A DNA stretch of 64,000 nt from Membranipora membranacea (lineage: Eukaryota; Bryozoa; Gymnolaemata; Cheilostomatida; Membraniporidae). A program made the position numbers and the translations under genes. Of the stretch, positions 33,134-45,900 are shown in pieces. Every line of letters begins with the position of its first letter. Positions within the stretch are counted from its first letter, which is position 1. A model generated the notes under the pieces. That model had not been told where the DNA came from. It ran no database searches and saw nothing but the letters and a program-made list of their open reading frames with translations. The stretch covers positions 21,695,387-21,759,386 of the forward strand of contig OU612069.1 of assembly GCA_914767715.1 (NCBI GenBank), given 5' to 3'.

Positions 33134-33837
33134 TTAATCATTCAGCTCAGGTACATAGACACTGAAGTCAGCATTGGCAAATTCCTCATCATTGTCAGTG
33201 TCTGGATATGTTTCCCTTATCATCATGTAAATGCATGAGGGCAACGGTCTTCGTTGGCCTTTGCCAATATATGGGTAGGTGGAGAATATTATCTGGCGAT
33301 AGCCAGATAGGCGTTGTTGCCTTCTGTGGAGTCTGCCGATGGCATCCTGACTCCAAATGTTGTTTGGCACAAGTGTTGTTGCATCAGGCTGTCTATGTGC
33401 TAAAATAAAAAATGTTAGTAGAATAAGTCACCTTTGAAACCATAAAAAAGTAAGAAACTTCCCAATCATATCCTTGTGAAGTTACGTGACTAGTGTCAGT
33501 TTACGTCTTACAGTTGTGAACAATGCATCTCAAAAATTGACACAAAGTGAGCGCTATTAAGACTCCATTAAAGCACCTGTCTTACTCGAGGTATAATTAT
33601 TTTTCTTTTTTTTTAAAATTACTTACGATGCTGAGTACAGAAGTTGGTGTAAGCTACCCTGAGGGGAGCAGGTAGGAGTAAGTCTTTTATATTGGTTGAC
33701 TCGGTAATACATTGTATGTCCAACTCTTCCTCACTCTTTGTATCCCATACAGGGTTATCACGGCAGCAATGATTCATATCCTGTTGTGGCCAGACAAAAC
33801 ACACTCCTCCGCATTTGCACCAGTCTGGATTCATGTC
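33134..33837 (-). CDS. P2X7 C-terminal-like cysteine-domain protein, two last exons
   Basis: Exons 33627-33837 and 33134-33399 (stop TAA at 33,134-33,136), joined by a GTAAGT donor and a TTTTAG acceptor. The first has WCKCGG, then NHCCRDNPVWDTK, and ends CTQHR. The second has the R..YR..IF.TYPYIGKGQRR segment and PLPSCIYMMIRETYP. This C.C..CC plus PSC..(A/M)IR order matches the zinc-binding cytoplasmic C-terminal domain of P2X7 receptors. In invertebrates that domain is also common in proteins with no P2X channel part. No channel exon or start codon was found upstream before 34,475, so the 5' part is missing or not recognised. The stop codons of this gene and the Kolobok-type gene are only about 350 bp apart, in convergent orientation. 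Confidence 0.7.
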
Positions 33838-34473
33838 CTGGAAAATACACCATGGCTGCATTTAGAATAATCTGGTTATATAGTATAACCAATGAACGCC
33901 CTCAGAAAGTTCAATGATACAACAACCAATGTGTATAAACTCCTTGGTAATGTTACTCAGAGGGGTCTTTCAATTACCCAAAATCGCTCACCCACAATAT
34001 ATAGTTCCTTCAATGACTGGCAGGTATCGCGTACTTGCTGAGTGAGCAATCAGATTGCTATTTTTCTGTTGCTAATTGAAAGAGTAGCTCATTACAGAAC
34101 CAAATGAAAGTAATTTGATTCATTGATTTTTGGTATTGCTATCACTAACTATAAAAGTTGGAGAAAATTGGTGAAGTTGCCTTACAATCATTAAGACCTG
34201 CCAATTTGATGTATTACTTGACAATTTTCTATTGCTATTTCCCCTTTGATCTGGTACATACAATAATCTATACATTTTTTAATATTTCTATAAGCACCGC
34301 TATCTGCCTGATTCGAGTACTCAATGCTTGTCATGAGATAGGGAGCCAAATATAAGCCTAAGATTTGGTGTAAAAAAGTTTCATTGTTATGATCATTACT
34401 AATGTGGGATACTGTAACACTTGCTATGCCACTGTCAAAGGCAAGACAATCATTCCAGAGCTACTTTCATTTG
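33838..34473. other. No further exon recognised
   Basis: Expected to hold 5' exons of the minus-strand cysteine-domain gene, but none is convincing. Nothing else is seen before the CTCAG element. Confidence 0.35.
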
Positions 34474-34475
34474 AT

Positions 34476-37400
34476 CTCAGTTCATTAAAGTCAATTTGGG
34501 CAAATCTTAGGCTAAGAAGTTGTCTTCTCTTATTGTTGAAATTTGGTGGCTCATTTGCAGTATAGAGTTATCACCCCATCTATCTATCTGTGTAAAACAT
34601 TTTAGTTTCAAGCATGTGGATAGACTGCTTCACAGAGTAAAGGGATTCAGAGTAAATTTTTTAACAATAGTCAAGGAAAGAGTTTTTTACTCCTTGGTCA
34701 AGGTACCTGCAAGCTTTGCGTCAAGGGGAAAGTTATGGGAAGCTTGATGCCAAAAACTCCTTTCATCTATTTGTCACAATGATAGGGTTCCGAAGAATGA
34801 ACTGAATTCAAAGTTTTTGATTACAGTAAAAAATAGAATATGCAGGCTCTCCCGTAAAAATTTCTCTTTGTACAGCCTTACTCCACAATTAAACACGAAG
34901 TTTTATGCTTAAATTACACCTAACTATCCTAGCTAAATTGATACGGTGGGTATAGCTAGGAAGGCAGTATTGTGGCAGTTTTTACAATAGGCTTAACTAT
35001 TACACTCCTTGAATGATGCTGCCACAATGTACCCTTGGTCTGTACAATCATTGAACCTTAAATTTATCAAAAGGGCCTCATATCAAATGTATCTGCGGTC
35101 CATCGTCTACTGGACTTTGGTTGGCACCCAGGTGTGCTCCGACCTTCCTGCAAACAGAGAGCAACCTGGCGCAGGTATTGTGGCCTGGCCACTAAGGCAA
35201 CGAATTTCGCCTCCTATGCTCCGGGATGTGGCTTGTGACAAGACATCTGATTTAAATCAACCTTCAATTCTCAGTCTTGAGACACAAAGGTTATCCTCAG
35301 GTTTTGATATTCTAATATTACATTGCCTTTAAATCATTTGGAAAAGATAAACGAGGCACAACAGTAACAAATTCTTTTCCTGTAATGAAAGACAGAGACT
35401 GCAATACACTGGTTGTTTACAAATAAGATTTTCTTGAGGGATTAGAAAATTTACTCTGAGAAAACAATGTCTGTAATTGCTCTAACTGATATCTTAGCTT
35501 AGGTCTCAATTGTACTTGGATCGTTTCAATGCCCCGCGTGGAGAATTGCTTCAGATTTTGTTTGGAGGCCATCTCAGATTTGTGGTTTATTGAGGCAGCC
35601 CACCTGTTTGGCTAACCGAATCCTCAAAAGTAACAACATTATAACATGTTGCAGTATAGATGCAGTCCCAGGGCACCCTCTACTTGATTGTGCAATAACT
35701 CCCGGAAGAAGGTTTACCCGGCTAACCAAGAGTGAAGTGATCGCAATCTTGTATAATTGTATAACTTTTTAGAAGCATGGACCATGTTTTTGTTGAGTAA
35801 AGAGAGTGTGGATAATTGAATGTCGTCAAGGTGTCATGGTCGATTGCAAAAATGTAAATATATGAGTAGCCAGCCACTAGAGCCTATTGATTCAACATAA
35901 TATGATATGATATTTTAGATGCAATAAAATTGGTATAAAAAAACGGGGCACTCAATATGGGCTAAATTTTTTGTATCAGAACTGGGGTTTCGGGCTTGGA
36001 ATGCTGGGTGGAAAATATATTTGGACTGAGCAGGAATTACAAATTATCTAGCACTGAGCTTTGGTTGGAACCCAGGTGTGCTCCGACCTGCCTGCAAACA
36101 GAGAGCAACCTGGCGCAGATATTGCCGCCTAGCCACTAAGGCAACAAATTTTGCCGCCTATGTTCCAGGATGTTGCTTGCGACAAGACATCTGATTTAAT
36201 TCAACCTTCAATTTTAATCTGATGTAATAATGCTATAATACATAAATATCATAAGAAGCAACAAGTCTTGAGACACAAAGGTAATCCTCAGATTTTGATA
36301 TTCTAAAATTACATTGCCTTTAAATCCTTTGGATAAGGAAAACAAGGCACAACAGTAACAAATTCTTTCCCTGTAATGAAGCACAGAGACTGCAATACAC
36401 TGGTTGTTTACAAATAAGATTTTCTTGAGGGATTAGAAAATTTACTCTGAGAAAACAATGTCTGTAATTGCTCTAACTGATATCTTCATCCAGCAGAGGT
36501 CTCAATTGTACTGGGATCGTTTCAATTCACTGCGTGAAGAATTGCTTCCAATTTTGTTTGGAGGCCATCTCAGATTTGTTGTTTATTGAGGCAGCCCACC
36601 TGCTTGGCTAACCGAATCCTCAAAAGTAACAACATTATAACTTGTTGCAGTATAGATGCAGTCCCAGGGCACGATTTTTAAAAAAATTTACAAATTCAAC
36701 CGTAACATGAATGCTGTCAATGGTTATTTCAGGACTGCAATTCCTTAATGGTGATAAATACACCAAGGTCGAACATACAGAAACCAGCTCACTGAAAATG
36801 CAGCAGAATATTTCACATAGAATATCATGTGTGTTATTAAGGGTGAGCCCTCCAGACACACAGTTATCATAATCCTATACGCATCCAGCATAGTTACTAG
36901 TGTTTTTCAATAATAAAAATATTGGGATGACATTCGAGTAAAATTTAAGCTCAAACATTTGGGTGTAGTTTGAAAATGCTATCATTGAACAGTATCCACT
37001 GAAAAAGCCAAATCCAAACCATGTTTCGGAATATTAATAATATTAATTATTTTGAGGTCTATAGTCATTCTGATAGAATTTGATGGGTGACTGATGGGTC
37101 ACCACGATCTATACTGAAAACTTATATCAACCAACAGAAATATTCTTTTGTTTAAGTTCAGTATAGCATCTCCATTGTCATTTGTAAATTGCTCCACTCC
37201 TTTGATAAAAGGCAATTAGAATTTGTTTGAAACTGTACACAATGGCATAGAAACTACAAATATATAGGCTCTTTGCATTGCCTTGCGCAACATTGCCACT
37301 GCACTGATGGATGAAATAAACACCGTAATGAAAAAGTAAATCGCAATTTTAAATATGTTAAAAAAATATTTCAAACATGCCCTCAAAAGCTCATTTAGAT

Positions 37401-37671
37401 AACGTGATGAACTGATGCTCCAAAAAAAGCCAGATCTCTGTGAGTTACCATGTCGAAATGTAGTTCTGCCCAAACAGAAAAACACGAACTTGGAGATTTT
37501 GGATTTGGAGTTTTTTGCAGAAAAAGATAAATGAATAGTTAGCTGATTGACTAACGATCCAGGTGACCAAATATGGTTATTCTGAATTAAAAACTGTAGG
37601 AAGGAGATAGCTTTTGGAAAAGTAAGGAGGAGATAACTACAACTGAGCATTTTTGACTTTAAATAACTGAG
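34476..37671 (+). mobile_element. CTCAG..CTGAG element, copy 1 (3,196 bp)
   Basis: Begins CTCAGTTCATTAAAGTCAA and ends TTGACTTTAAATAACTGAG, inverted ends with two mismatches. AT lies on both sides (34,474-34,475 and 37,672-37,673), consistent with a 2-bp target duplication. Inside are two tandem units (about 35,060-35,750 and 36,060-36,670), each with a headless SINE body (CAGGTGTGCTCCGACC) and the segment ATCCTCAAAAGTAACAACAT. The 162-codon frame at 37,216-37,704 is broken in copy 2. No transposase is recognised, so it looks non-autonomous. Confidence 0.8.
35117..35270 (+). repeat. Headless SINE body within CTCAG element, copy 1
   Basis: CAGGTGTGCTCCGACC..GCAACCTGGCGCAGGT..GGGATGTGGC matches the body of the SINE at 6,338-6,562 but lacks the tRNA head. 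A second occurrence is at about 36,070-36,215, and two inverted ones are in copy 2 (about 58,190-58,330 and 59,170-59,310). Confidence 0.75.
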
Positions 37672-37673
37672 AT

Positions 37674-38540
37674 GCGCTTCTTTTTGACGATGGACAAAAC
37701 TCACATTGTGTTTTGTCTATTGAAGGAAGGCTGATTTATCAATCTGACAATGTTCCTCATAATAAAATGCCACCTTATCATAACCATGACATGCTATCAT
37801 TGTCTCCTTGATTTTATTTACAATTCCTCCTCTCATCATCTAAATGATCAATAAGCTGTGCTTCAAACCTGATTCAATATATGTCAGTCAACTCTATTGC
37901 GCTACAATTACAGCCTGTATATACAGATGTTGAATGCTTTTACCAAATTTGAGCAGACGACAGTGGCAATATTCATCGATCCCTTTCTTTTGGCAATAAA
38001 AATCATTCGATCAATTTGGCAGAAACTCATTGAATAGATCAGGGCTATTATTTATGCTTGATATCTATGAGTGAATTCATCACTCAAGCCCGCCATGTAT
38101 TCCCAACTTTCAGGCCCTCTCTGTCAGTATATCAAAGGCATAATGAATGTGGGCAGCAATGTACTGGATTTCACTGTGATTTTCCTAAGCATTTCCCACG
38201 AATATAATATTGAATTGCATGTTGTATAAATGTCAACGCTGTAGATAGGTTGTTTATCTCAACTTGTCAACATGTATAATCTTTATAGAGAAATAGATTA
38301 ATCTTGATCACTTACAGAGTCATTGAGGTCAAGTACTTGACATTTCTAATAGTTTTGTACTGAGCTTATTCCACTTTTTTTTATTGGTCTTTAGCTAGGC
38401 ATGAATAAGATCTTCACACAAGTAGGGTAAAATTTAAGCCGGAGGTTTCCATTCAGGTAAGGCTGTACATGCTGCTGACGTAAATATTGAAGGCGAATCA
38501 AATGGCGTTTATGATCACATGTAAGGAAGGAAGTTTAAAG
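37674..38540. other. Upstream region of the ATP7 gene, no gene recognised
   Basis: No exon or repeat is recognised between the CTCAG element and the TATA-like box of the copper-pump gene. Confidence 0.4.
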
Positions 38541-38543
38541 TGG

Positions 38544-38551
38544 TATAAAAG
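38544..38551 (+). promoter_or_regulatory. TATA-like box of the ATP7 gene
   Basis: TATAAAAG lies about 70 bp before a strong donor (AAA|GTAAGTATA, 38,611/38,612). A transcription start near 38,574 would give a short non-coding first exon. No copper- or metal-responsive element was recognised. Function is inferred from position only. Confidence 0.45.
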
Positions 38552-38573
38552 AAAAATTCCATGCGTCTAGCCT

Positions 38574-38980
38574 CACAAGAGCTGCTGACTCGAGCATTTT
38601 TCTGTGGCAAAGTAAGTATATAGCATTCACTGTGAATTTGGAATCTGCATTTATGCTGGTATCAAAATATGTAGGGAATAAATTATAGTAGTTTTGGCAT
38701 AATGTTACGGCATATTGCGCAGGAATCGCAAAAAAGGCAGCCTCGGTTGCTCATGTATAGGATATATTAAACGGCATTTGCTCTGAAGATTTGTACACAA
38801 GTGACAGTTGTTTAGGAACATGATGTATCCAAATCTAGCATTTGCTGTCAGCACTCTACATATACATTGGCCGCATGCAAGAAACAGTCTGTTTCCTTTT
38901 GATAAAGGTCTAGAAGAAATTTGTCAAGCATTCAAAGTCACAGAAGTCAGCTGAAAGGTCCAGATCACTCTTTGCATCAA
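38574..38980 (+). other. Possible 5' non-coding exons of ATP7
   Basis: Candidate exons are about 38,574-38,611 (donor GTAAGT) and 38,908-38,980 (acceptor TAAAG, donor GTGAGT). An ATG at 38,561 upstream of the inferred start would close at a TAG early in the second candidate. They are proposed from splice signals and the TATA-like box alone. Confidence 0.3.
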
Positions 38981-39117
38981 GTGAGTACTACCTTGAAATA
39001 CTAAAATTCTGTTCTGAAAAACAACAGTAAACATAATTTTTGTTAGTTCTACTTTCTTTTTTCCATGGACTCTGATGACTGTGAAATCTTTTATATATTC
39101 TTATTTTATTAATTCAG

Positions 39118-39903
39118 TTTCGTTTGTTACATTGGTTGGACACGATCTTGGAATGGAGGTGTGCTGTGCAGTTATAGATGTACAGGGAATGCACTGTGAG
39201 TCCTGTGTTGAGCTTATAGAGTCCACGCTGTCTGATGAGCCTGGTGTTATCTCTATCAAGGTAAGGGTGAAGTGAAAAACATCTGTCCATTTAGTTTTAC
39301 GAGTCCTACACTTGCGAACTTTGCTATATACGAAGCCTCTATCAAGATCGTTATATTGCACAGAATTATATTCTTCTCATTGAATGGAAATAATATCATA
39401 ACATCATCCAGTTAGAAAACTAAACATAGGGACTCATCTGACATTAATCTGATTGGCTGTCCCTACTAGCATCAATTATTTAGCCTGGGAAATCAACTTC
39501 TTTACAAAATTGCAGACAGTAATAAAATGCCTTCAACATCGATGTTTTGAGCTTTTTCAGAATGCTACTAGGGACTGGCTATTTTTGCAAGCCCATGTTT
39601 GGCAAAAGATGGCTAATGATGCTATTCCGGATATGGAACTCAATGCTATGTTGGTAATCTGTAAAACCCAACCATGCATTGAATTAATTCCTCTAACACA
39701 TGGCGGTAGAAACTTTATTTCCTTTTTTCATCTTATCGATTTGCAATATATTAATTTTCAGGTAACACTGTCTCCTGCTGAGGCAAAAGCTGAGTACAAA
39801 CAATCTTTGATCACAGGTGCAGCTATCGGTGAGAAGATTAAAGATTTAGGCTTCACGACTAATGTGAAATCGGACAACAGTCAGGCCAAGGTTTCTGATA
39901 AAG
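39118..39903 (+). CDS. ATP7: ATP7 metal-binding domain 1 (two exons)
   Basis: Exon 39118-39260 has [12 protein letters not shown], the Cu(I)-binding MxCxxC loop and first helix. Exon 39762-39903 has the second half, ending near [10 protein letters not shown]. The likely start ATG (39,153) lies just ahead of this domain; the exon is open further upstream, so an earlier start in an unrecognised exon is possible. Confidence 0.85.
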
Positions 39904-42900
39904 GTATGTTGGAACTGGGAACATGATGAGATTATTGCATATGTCCTTCGTTGAATAACTGCCTAACAAGATAACACAAATATACATTAGGTAATATCTC
40001 GGAAGTGATCTACTGAACTATACTTTAATGGGAACTCATGCAAATTAAGCCTCATTTTCACACTTTGAGGCAAATTACAAACAATCGACAACGTTCCGTT
40101 TTCATAGCTTTTAAACACTGCTCATTCAGCAGACTTCTCACTTAGATGGCAAAGTAGCTACTTTGATATGCATTTTTGAATATATTACAGATGAAAGCCG
40201 TACTCACACTCTGGTTCTGCACATCGATAACATGACGTGTATGTCATGTGTCAGACTGATCGAGTCTAAAGTCTCTAAAGTGGATGGCGTGAACACCGTC
40301 GATGTTTCACTTGATGATAAAACAGGTAAACAGCTTTATCTGCGAACAGAGAACCACTCATTTAAGATTGGCATACATTCAAAGTCAATTAGATTCATGT
40401 TTGCCTGGTTTGCCACTGCCAAATGGAATCAATCAATCAATCAGCTGTGCTGTCTTAAGACTTAATAACACACCTAGACAGGACACCATATACAACTGAA
40501 GTGAGGCACCTAATTGTGGGCGACGTAATGACATTGAATGGTGTAAAAGCAATGATGTTATCTTTGATCAAATGTCCACAATCCAGTGTTTCTGTTCATA
40601 TCTCGATAAATTTGAATCAGATTTCGAGTTTGTAAAATTGCTTTACAATCAGCAGCAATTTGATGTTATTTCTTCTTCAAAATTATTTGCTTGAAATATG
40701 AATTAAACTATCAACAAAAAGCGGCTACTAAATCTATTGTAAATTTCAAACTCAAACCCTGATTAAAATTGATTGAGTTATCAACAAAAAAATATGGTAT
40801 ATGAGCTGCTGTCAATGGTTACAACAATGATACTACACCATTCACTGCCGTTAGGTCGCCAACAATAAAATGCCTCAGTGCCTCAATGCCTGTGCCTGTG
40901 CCTGCAGTGTTCTGTTTAGGTTTATCATTAAGTCATGTTGACAGCAGATCAATTAAGTGAGCAGATGTGTGGAATATACAAATATCACAATTTCAAGGAC
41001 AAATTTTATTTTCATTCCGTTTTAGATATATGAGGCTATAATCAAATATATGGCTGACCAAAGTAATTGTATAACATTTGATGTGTTTGTTTTTGTCTAT
41101 TTACAGGGACCGTTGAGTTCATTGGCACCTCCAAGAAGACTGCTGAGATACTAAACATTGTGAGCAGTATCGGAAAATTCACAGCTTACATCAAGACTGT
41201 TGACGGTGTTCAGGTAGCGGCCAACTTAGAGGGTGAGTCTAAACTTTTGTTGTGGTTATGAGTTTTTGCATAAATATAGGTTTTCCTGCTATCAACCAAT
41301 TTTGGCATTCAATATCAATAAGTTGCTGAGGAAATGCTGGTTATGCGGAGTAACAATACTCATTCTAATATAAAAGTTACTAAAAATAATATATCAAAAA
41401 ATGATGGTACTCAAATTCACCACATTGAGCATAGTACAACTCATACACAAGTCAGGGAGTTGACTTGTTTGCGCTACAGCCAGTGGGCTGACTGTGATCT
41501 CCTGTCTCGCTCTGCCTGCCTTCAATCCTAAGTTTGAAATACCTCAGATCTAACTCAGCAAGTTAGGGTATTGAGAAACCATAATTATTTGCACCTACAA
41601 GCTAGTCGTAAATAATGTTATTTTTGAATGTATTACAGATGGTACTCACACTCTGATCCTGCACATCGATAACATGACGTGTATGTCATGTGTCAGACTG
41701 ATTGAGTCTAAAGTAGCTAAAGTAGATGGTGTGAACACCGTCAAAGTGTCACTTGATCATAAAACAGGTAAATATAAACGCGACCTAACTATGTTCCAAA
41801 AGAAGGAAATCTGCTAGATCACTAGATTGGGGTTAACTTAGCTAGCACCAGTCTTTGCTGGTTGAAGCCATAAACTTTGTTGTATCAAATTTTCTTCAAA
41901 ATTTTATTCGAATACAACAATCATAATAATGTAGAAAGTTTAAAACAATTACAAAATAATATATAATATCTATAAAATCCTTGTTAATAGGAACCATTGA
42001 TTTCAATGGTGACTCCTCAGCTATGTCTGTCAAGTTGCTGAACTTTGTGAACAAAGTCGGAAAATTCACAGCTTTTATCAAAGCCTTGGATGGAGAGAAG
42101 GTCGAAGCTGCCACAGAGGGTACGTCATAAAACATCAAAACTATACATATATGACATCAAGTTTAACATTAACTCTAAATACAGTTTCAAGTCAAACCTA
42201 GCTTGACTGAGTTGAAAATTTAAGAGTGCAAATATCCCTACTGTAGTTAGCCTGTCAGATTTTTTTTATCTCTCATTATGAGAGTTGCTATGTTCAGTAA
42301 CTGATTGTTATCGTTGTTTCAAAAGCTTAATCTTTCAGAAGAAGGTTTTCTTTTATAAAGTACATTATTTCACATTTTGCCTGTGACAACAAGTAGATGA
42401 ATTAAAAGTTACTTTTACCAAAAAAATTTAATTTTAGCAATAAATATTGACAATTTTATACCGCACATGCCTGTGAAATTATGATTAGTCTCTGCCGCGT
42501 GATACATGAGTTTTCCAAATCAGTATTTTTTACATATCAACTGTGGATGACGCTGAATACAAATACAAAATATACGTAACTTAGCACATCAAACGTAATT
42601 GGAAATCAACAATCCAGAATCAGTCATGCCAAGTTCCTAGTATTTCATTTGGGTTTCAGATGCTAGCTCTAGCCTGATACTAGATGACGACCGAGATGAC
42701 CTGTCGCCATTGCTGCCATCCAACATGATTGGTGATGCAAGCACTGCAGCAAAGGCTTACATCAAGGTGACAGGAATGACTTGTGCCTCATGTGTTGCAC
42801 TCATTGAGAACAATATGCGCAAAGTTGAAGGTTTGTCGTTTCTCAATATGTTTGTTGGCTTTGCTGCCTATATCAACACTACTAGTTACCCACAACGATA

Positions 42901-45900
42901 CCGTGATAGAGATTTCTCATTGCAGTTTCAACAAATCTTTGGTTCGGAGTAATGGTCTTGTCATCTGCCTTGTTCCTGAGCTGTTGACTTTGCCAATTTA
43001 TGCACTGTATTTCTCCCATTAGAAATCTTGAACAGGATCAGCTCGTGACACCCTAGGTTGAGATGGGTATCAATTGATAGACAAATTAGTTTCTGCTTTT
43101 TTATTGGCCTTTTGATCAGTTTGCAATATAAAATATTGATGGCATTCAGCAGCTTCAAAATAGATACCTTGATTTTAAAAACACAAGGCATTGCCTAGAA
43201 GATGGAAGCACCAATCTGTTTCTGTGACCGTCTAGGGCCTAGGCCTACACTATCTGTTGGTGATTGAGAATTTTCTGTATCTATCTGCAAACTGAATTAA
43301 GATCTTCACAAACATATGACTCATGTGCTATTGTTCAAATCTTGAACTTGGTCGATTCTTGGAAAACCATACTCATCCTGTTCCTGCTCTATCTATTCGA
43401 ATCTCATGAGCAAGCGGTTCAGGTAATGCCTTATAGGGATATAGTCATGACATTCTTTCAATAAGACCCCCTCTAAAGAAATCACAGCTGCTTAGATAGG
43501 AGGACTTCCGCGGGTGTAGCCATTGAAATAGTTTTTCCTATCACCAGTTCTGTACCACTCTGAAATGGCTACATGGAAAGTTAGCTTTCGCATTATTGTC
43601 TTATCTACTTCAAACAATCAAGAGAAAAGTTTTGTCCATGTTGCTGTTTTATCAGCTTCAATTTATTTAATTATTTATTACGTAATTTCATACTATTTTT
43701 GAGATTAGAGTGATAATTTACAAAGTGCAATGTCTAGAGCATAGGTGGGCAACCTTTTTTTGAAAAAGGCCACATTTTACACAGACTCAGCTCAAAAGGC
43801 CTCAACAAATATTTCAAACATAAATTTGGAATGTGAGGTATATTTTGGCTCTGCATATTTTGTACAGACTCAATCAGAATATGTGTTAATAAAATCTGCA
43901 GTATGTTGCGAAAAAAATTGACTCGCATGAGCTCAAACAAAATACTAATATTTATCTATTCCTCTGAAGTTTTGTGACATTAAAGGGCAACCAAGGTTTC
44001 GCAGCAATGCATTGATAGGAAGTAAATAATGTGCTAGGCAGCATCAGCTTTGTGCAGTACGCGATGCAAAACTCAAAGTAGTTGCTGACTCTATGCTGGG
44101 TAACACTTCAGTTTAAGGGAGGTTCCAAGACATCGCTGTAATGATGTAAGAGCACAGGCTAAATAATTACAGGAACAGGAAACTGCTCTGTGGTATTCTA
44201 TTTTAGCGGAGTTTGAGTACCTGATGGATGAAAGAATCCTGGCTGAATAATTATCCGAATTCGATTTTTTCTTTTTCCCTGTGCAGAAGGTGCAATCTGC
44301 TATTAATCAATGAAAAGTTGTTTGAAACCTTGGTTGCCCTTTAAGCTACAATTATAATCTTTCATGTGTTTGAGCAAAGAACAAGGGGAAAATTTTAACT
44401 AGGCTTGTCGAATGAAGGAACTCTGTAACATTTCAGATAAAATTCCGGAGCACTTGTAACATGACAACTTTTTGTTACAAAGCTGACTGCATAAGCTAAA
44501 ACTAAATAATTAAATCTTTATCTAATCGTCTGAAGTTTCGTGACATTAAGCTAAATTTACAATTAATCTTAGTTACAAGTGGTTGAGCAAAGGGCAAGGG
44601 AAAATTTTTCATATATGCCTGTCTAACATTCTTGAGCACTTGTAAGACGACGTGTTACGAAAGGACATTTTTGTTTTCACTGTTTTGGGTTTAGTTTTTG
44701 CAAATTGAAGCTCTTATTAAATGTAGTCTACACTAGTACTGTTATGATGTTTTGTAAAGTATGGCTTGGGAATTCCCTTGATACGTTAACATGTATGTAG
44801 CCTAACTACATGCATGATGCAGAATGGCAAATATTATGAAACTCAAGCTAAGGATTGTGCTTACAGAGGGGTATGCATTAGTCTCGTCACCCACTTTTTT
44901 CTTCTTTTTTTCCAAAAGTGGCGTTATGACAAAGTCTGCTATACATGCTTTGACATCCACATCAGGAAAACAAATGAATGAGTAATCCTTTTTTAGACAA
45001 AAGGCCGCAATAAGGCTGCAAAAGATTACTCATTAGGCCACACCGGCAAAAAGGCCGCAGGTTGCCCACAGCTGGTCTAGAGTATGGCTACAGGTGAACT
45101 TTTTAGATAAACATTTTTTCTCCAGCTTTTGTGTTGCATGACATTAAAATTTGAACATAGGTCCAAATAGCATTTGCAAAGGAAATACTACACTATATTC
45201 ACAGTTGAGCACAAAATAAAACTGATTTCGCTCTTTTAATCCATACTTAATCGTGTCCACAAAGTTTGTCAGCTTTAAAGATATCAAAGTAATCTTAGCG
45301 CATTTAGTAAGTCTGCGCTGCCTTTACGTTGACCAGGGTAATCGTAATGGATTTGAAAATTGGCTCAACAAGCAACCCTTGGCATACTCATTTTATGGAA
45401 GGAATGTCGTCTATCAAAACACTAAGAAATTTCCTTTCTTGATTCACATATAGGTGTGAAGTCAATTGTTGTTGCTCTGATATCAGGCAAGGCAGAAGTA
45501 CAATATGACGCTGATTCTTTAGATCAACATCAGATTGTGCAGAAGATAAAAGACATTGGATTCGGAGCATCTATAATGCCAGAGAAAGCAGGTGAAGGTC
45601 AAATCCATCTCAGCGTGAGTATAAGTCGACTTATCTTGCCAGGGTTGTATTTCAGAAAACTTTAAGACTTGATTTAAACTCTCTCTCAGAGTCATCAATT
45701 TAGCCCTAGAAGCAAGGGCATTGCCTACTTCATATTGTTGCATGTGCCTGCCTCATGCTGCTGAAGCAATATCTATCACTGCATTTCACCCTCACTCTAT
45801 GTCAGCGTTTCACTGTATAGCTGCCATATTATGTTACCAGCGCTGATGAATATTCATGGATTAGAAAGTAGAAAGGAGCATACAAACTTCAAAACACGGT

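Noticed and set aside
33134-33837. A complete P2X7 receptor gene
   Set aside because: Only the C-terminal cysteine domain is visible; no channel transmembrane or ATP-binding ectodomain exon was found nearby.
37216-37704. 162-codon open frame on the minus strand
   Set aside because: It lies in CTCAG element copy 1. The same region in copy 2 (56,285-56,724) is split into different frames, and no domain is recognised.
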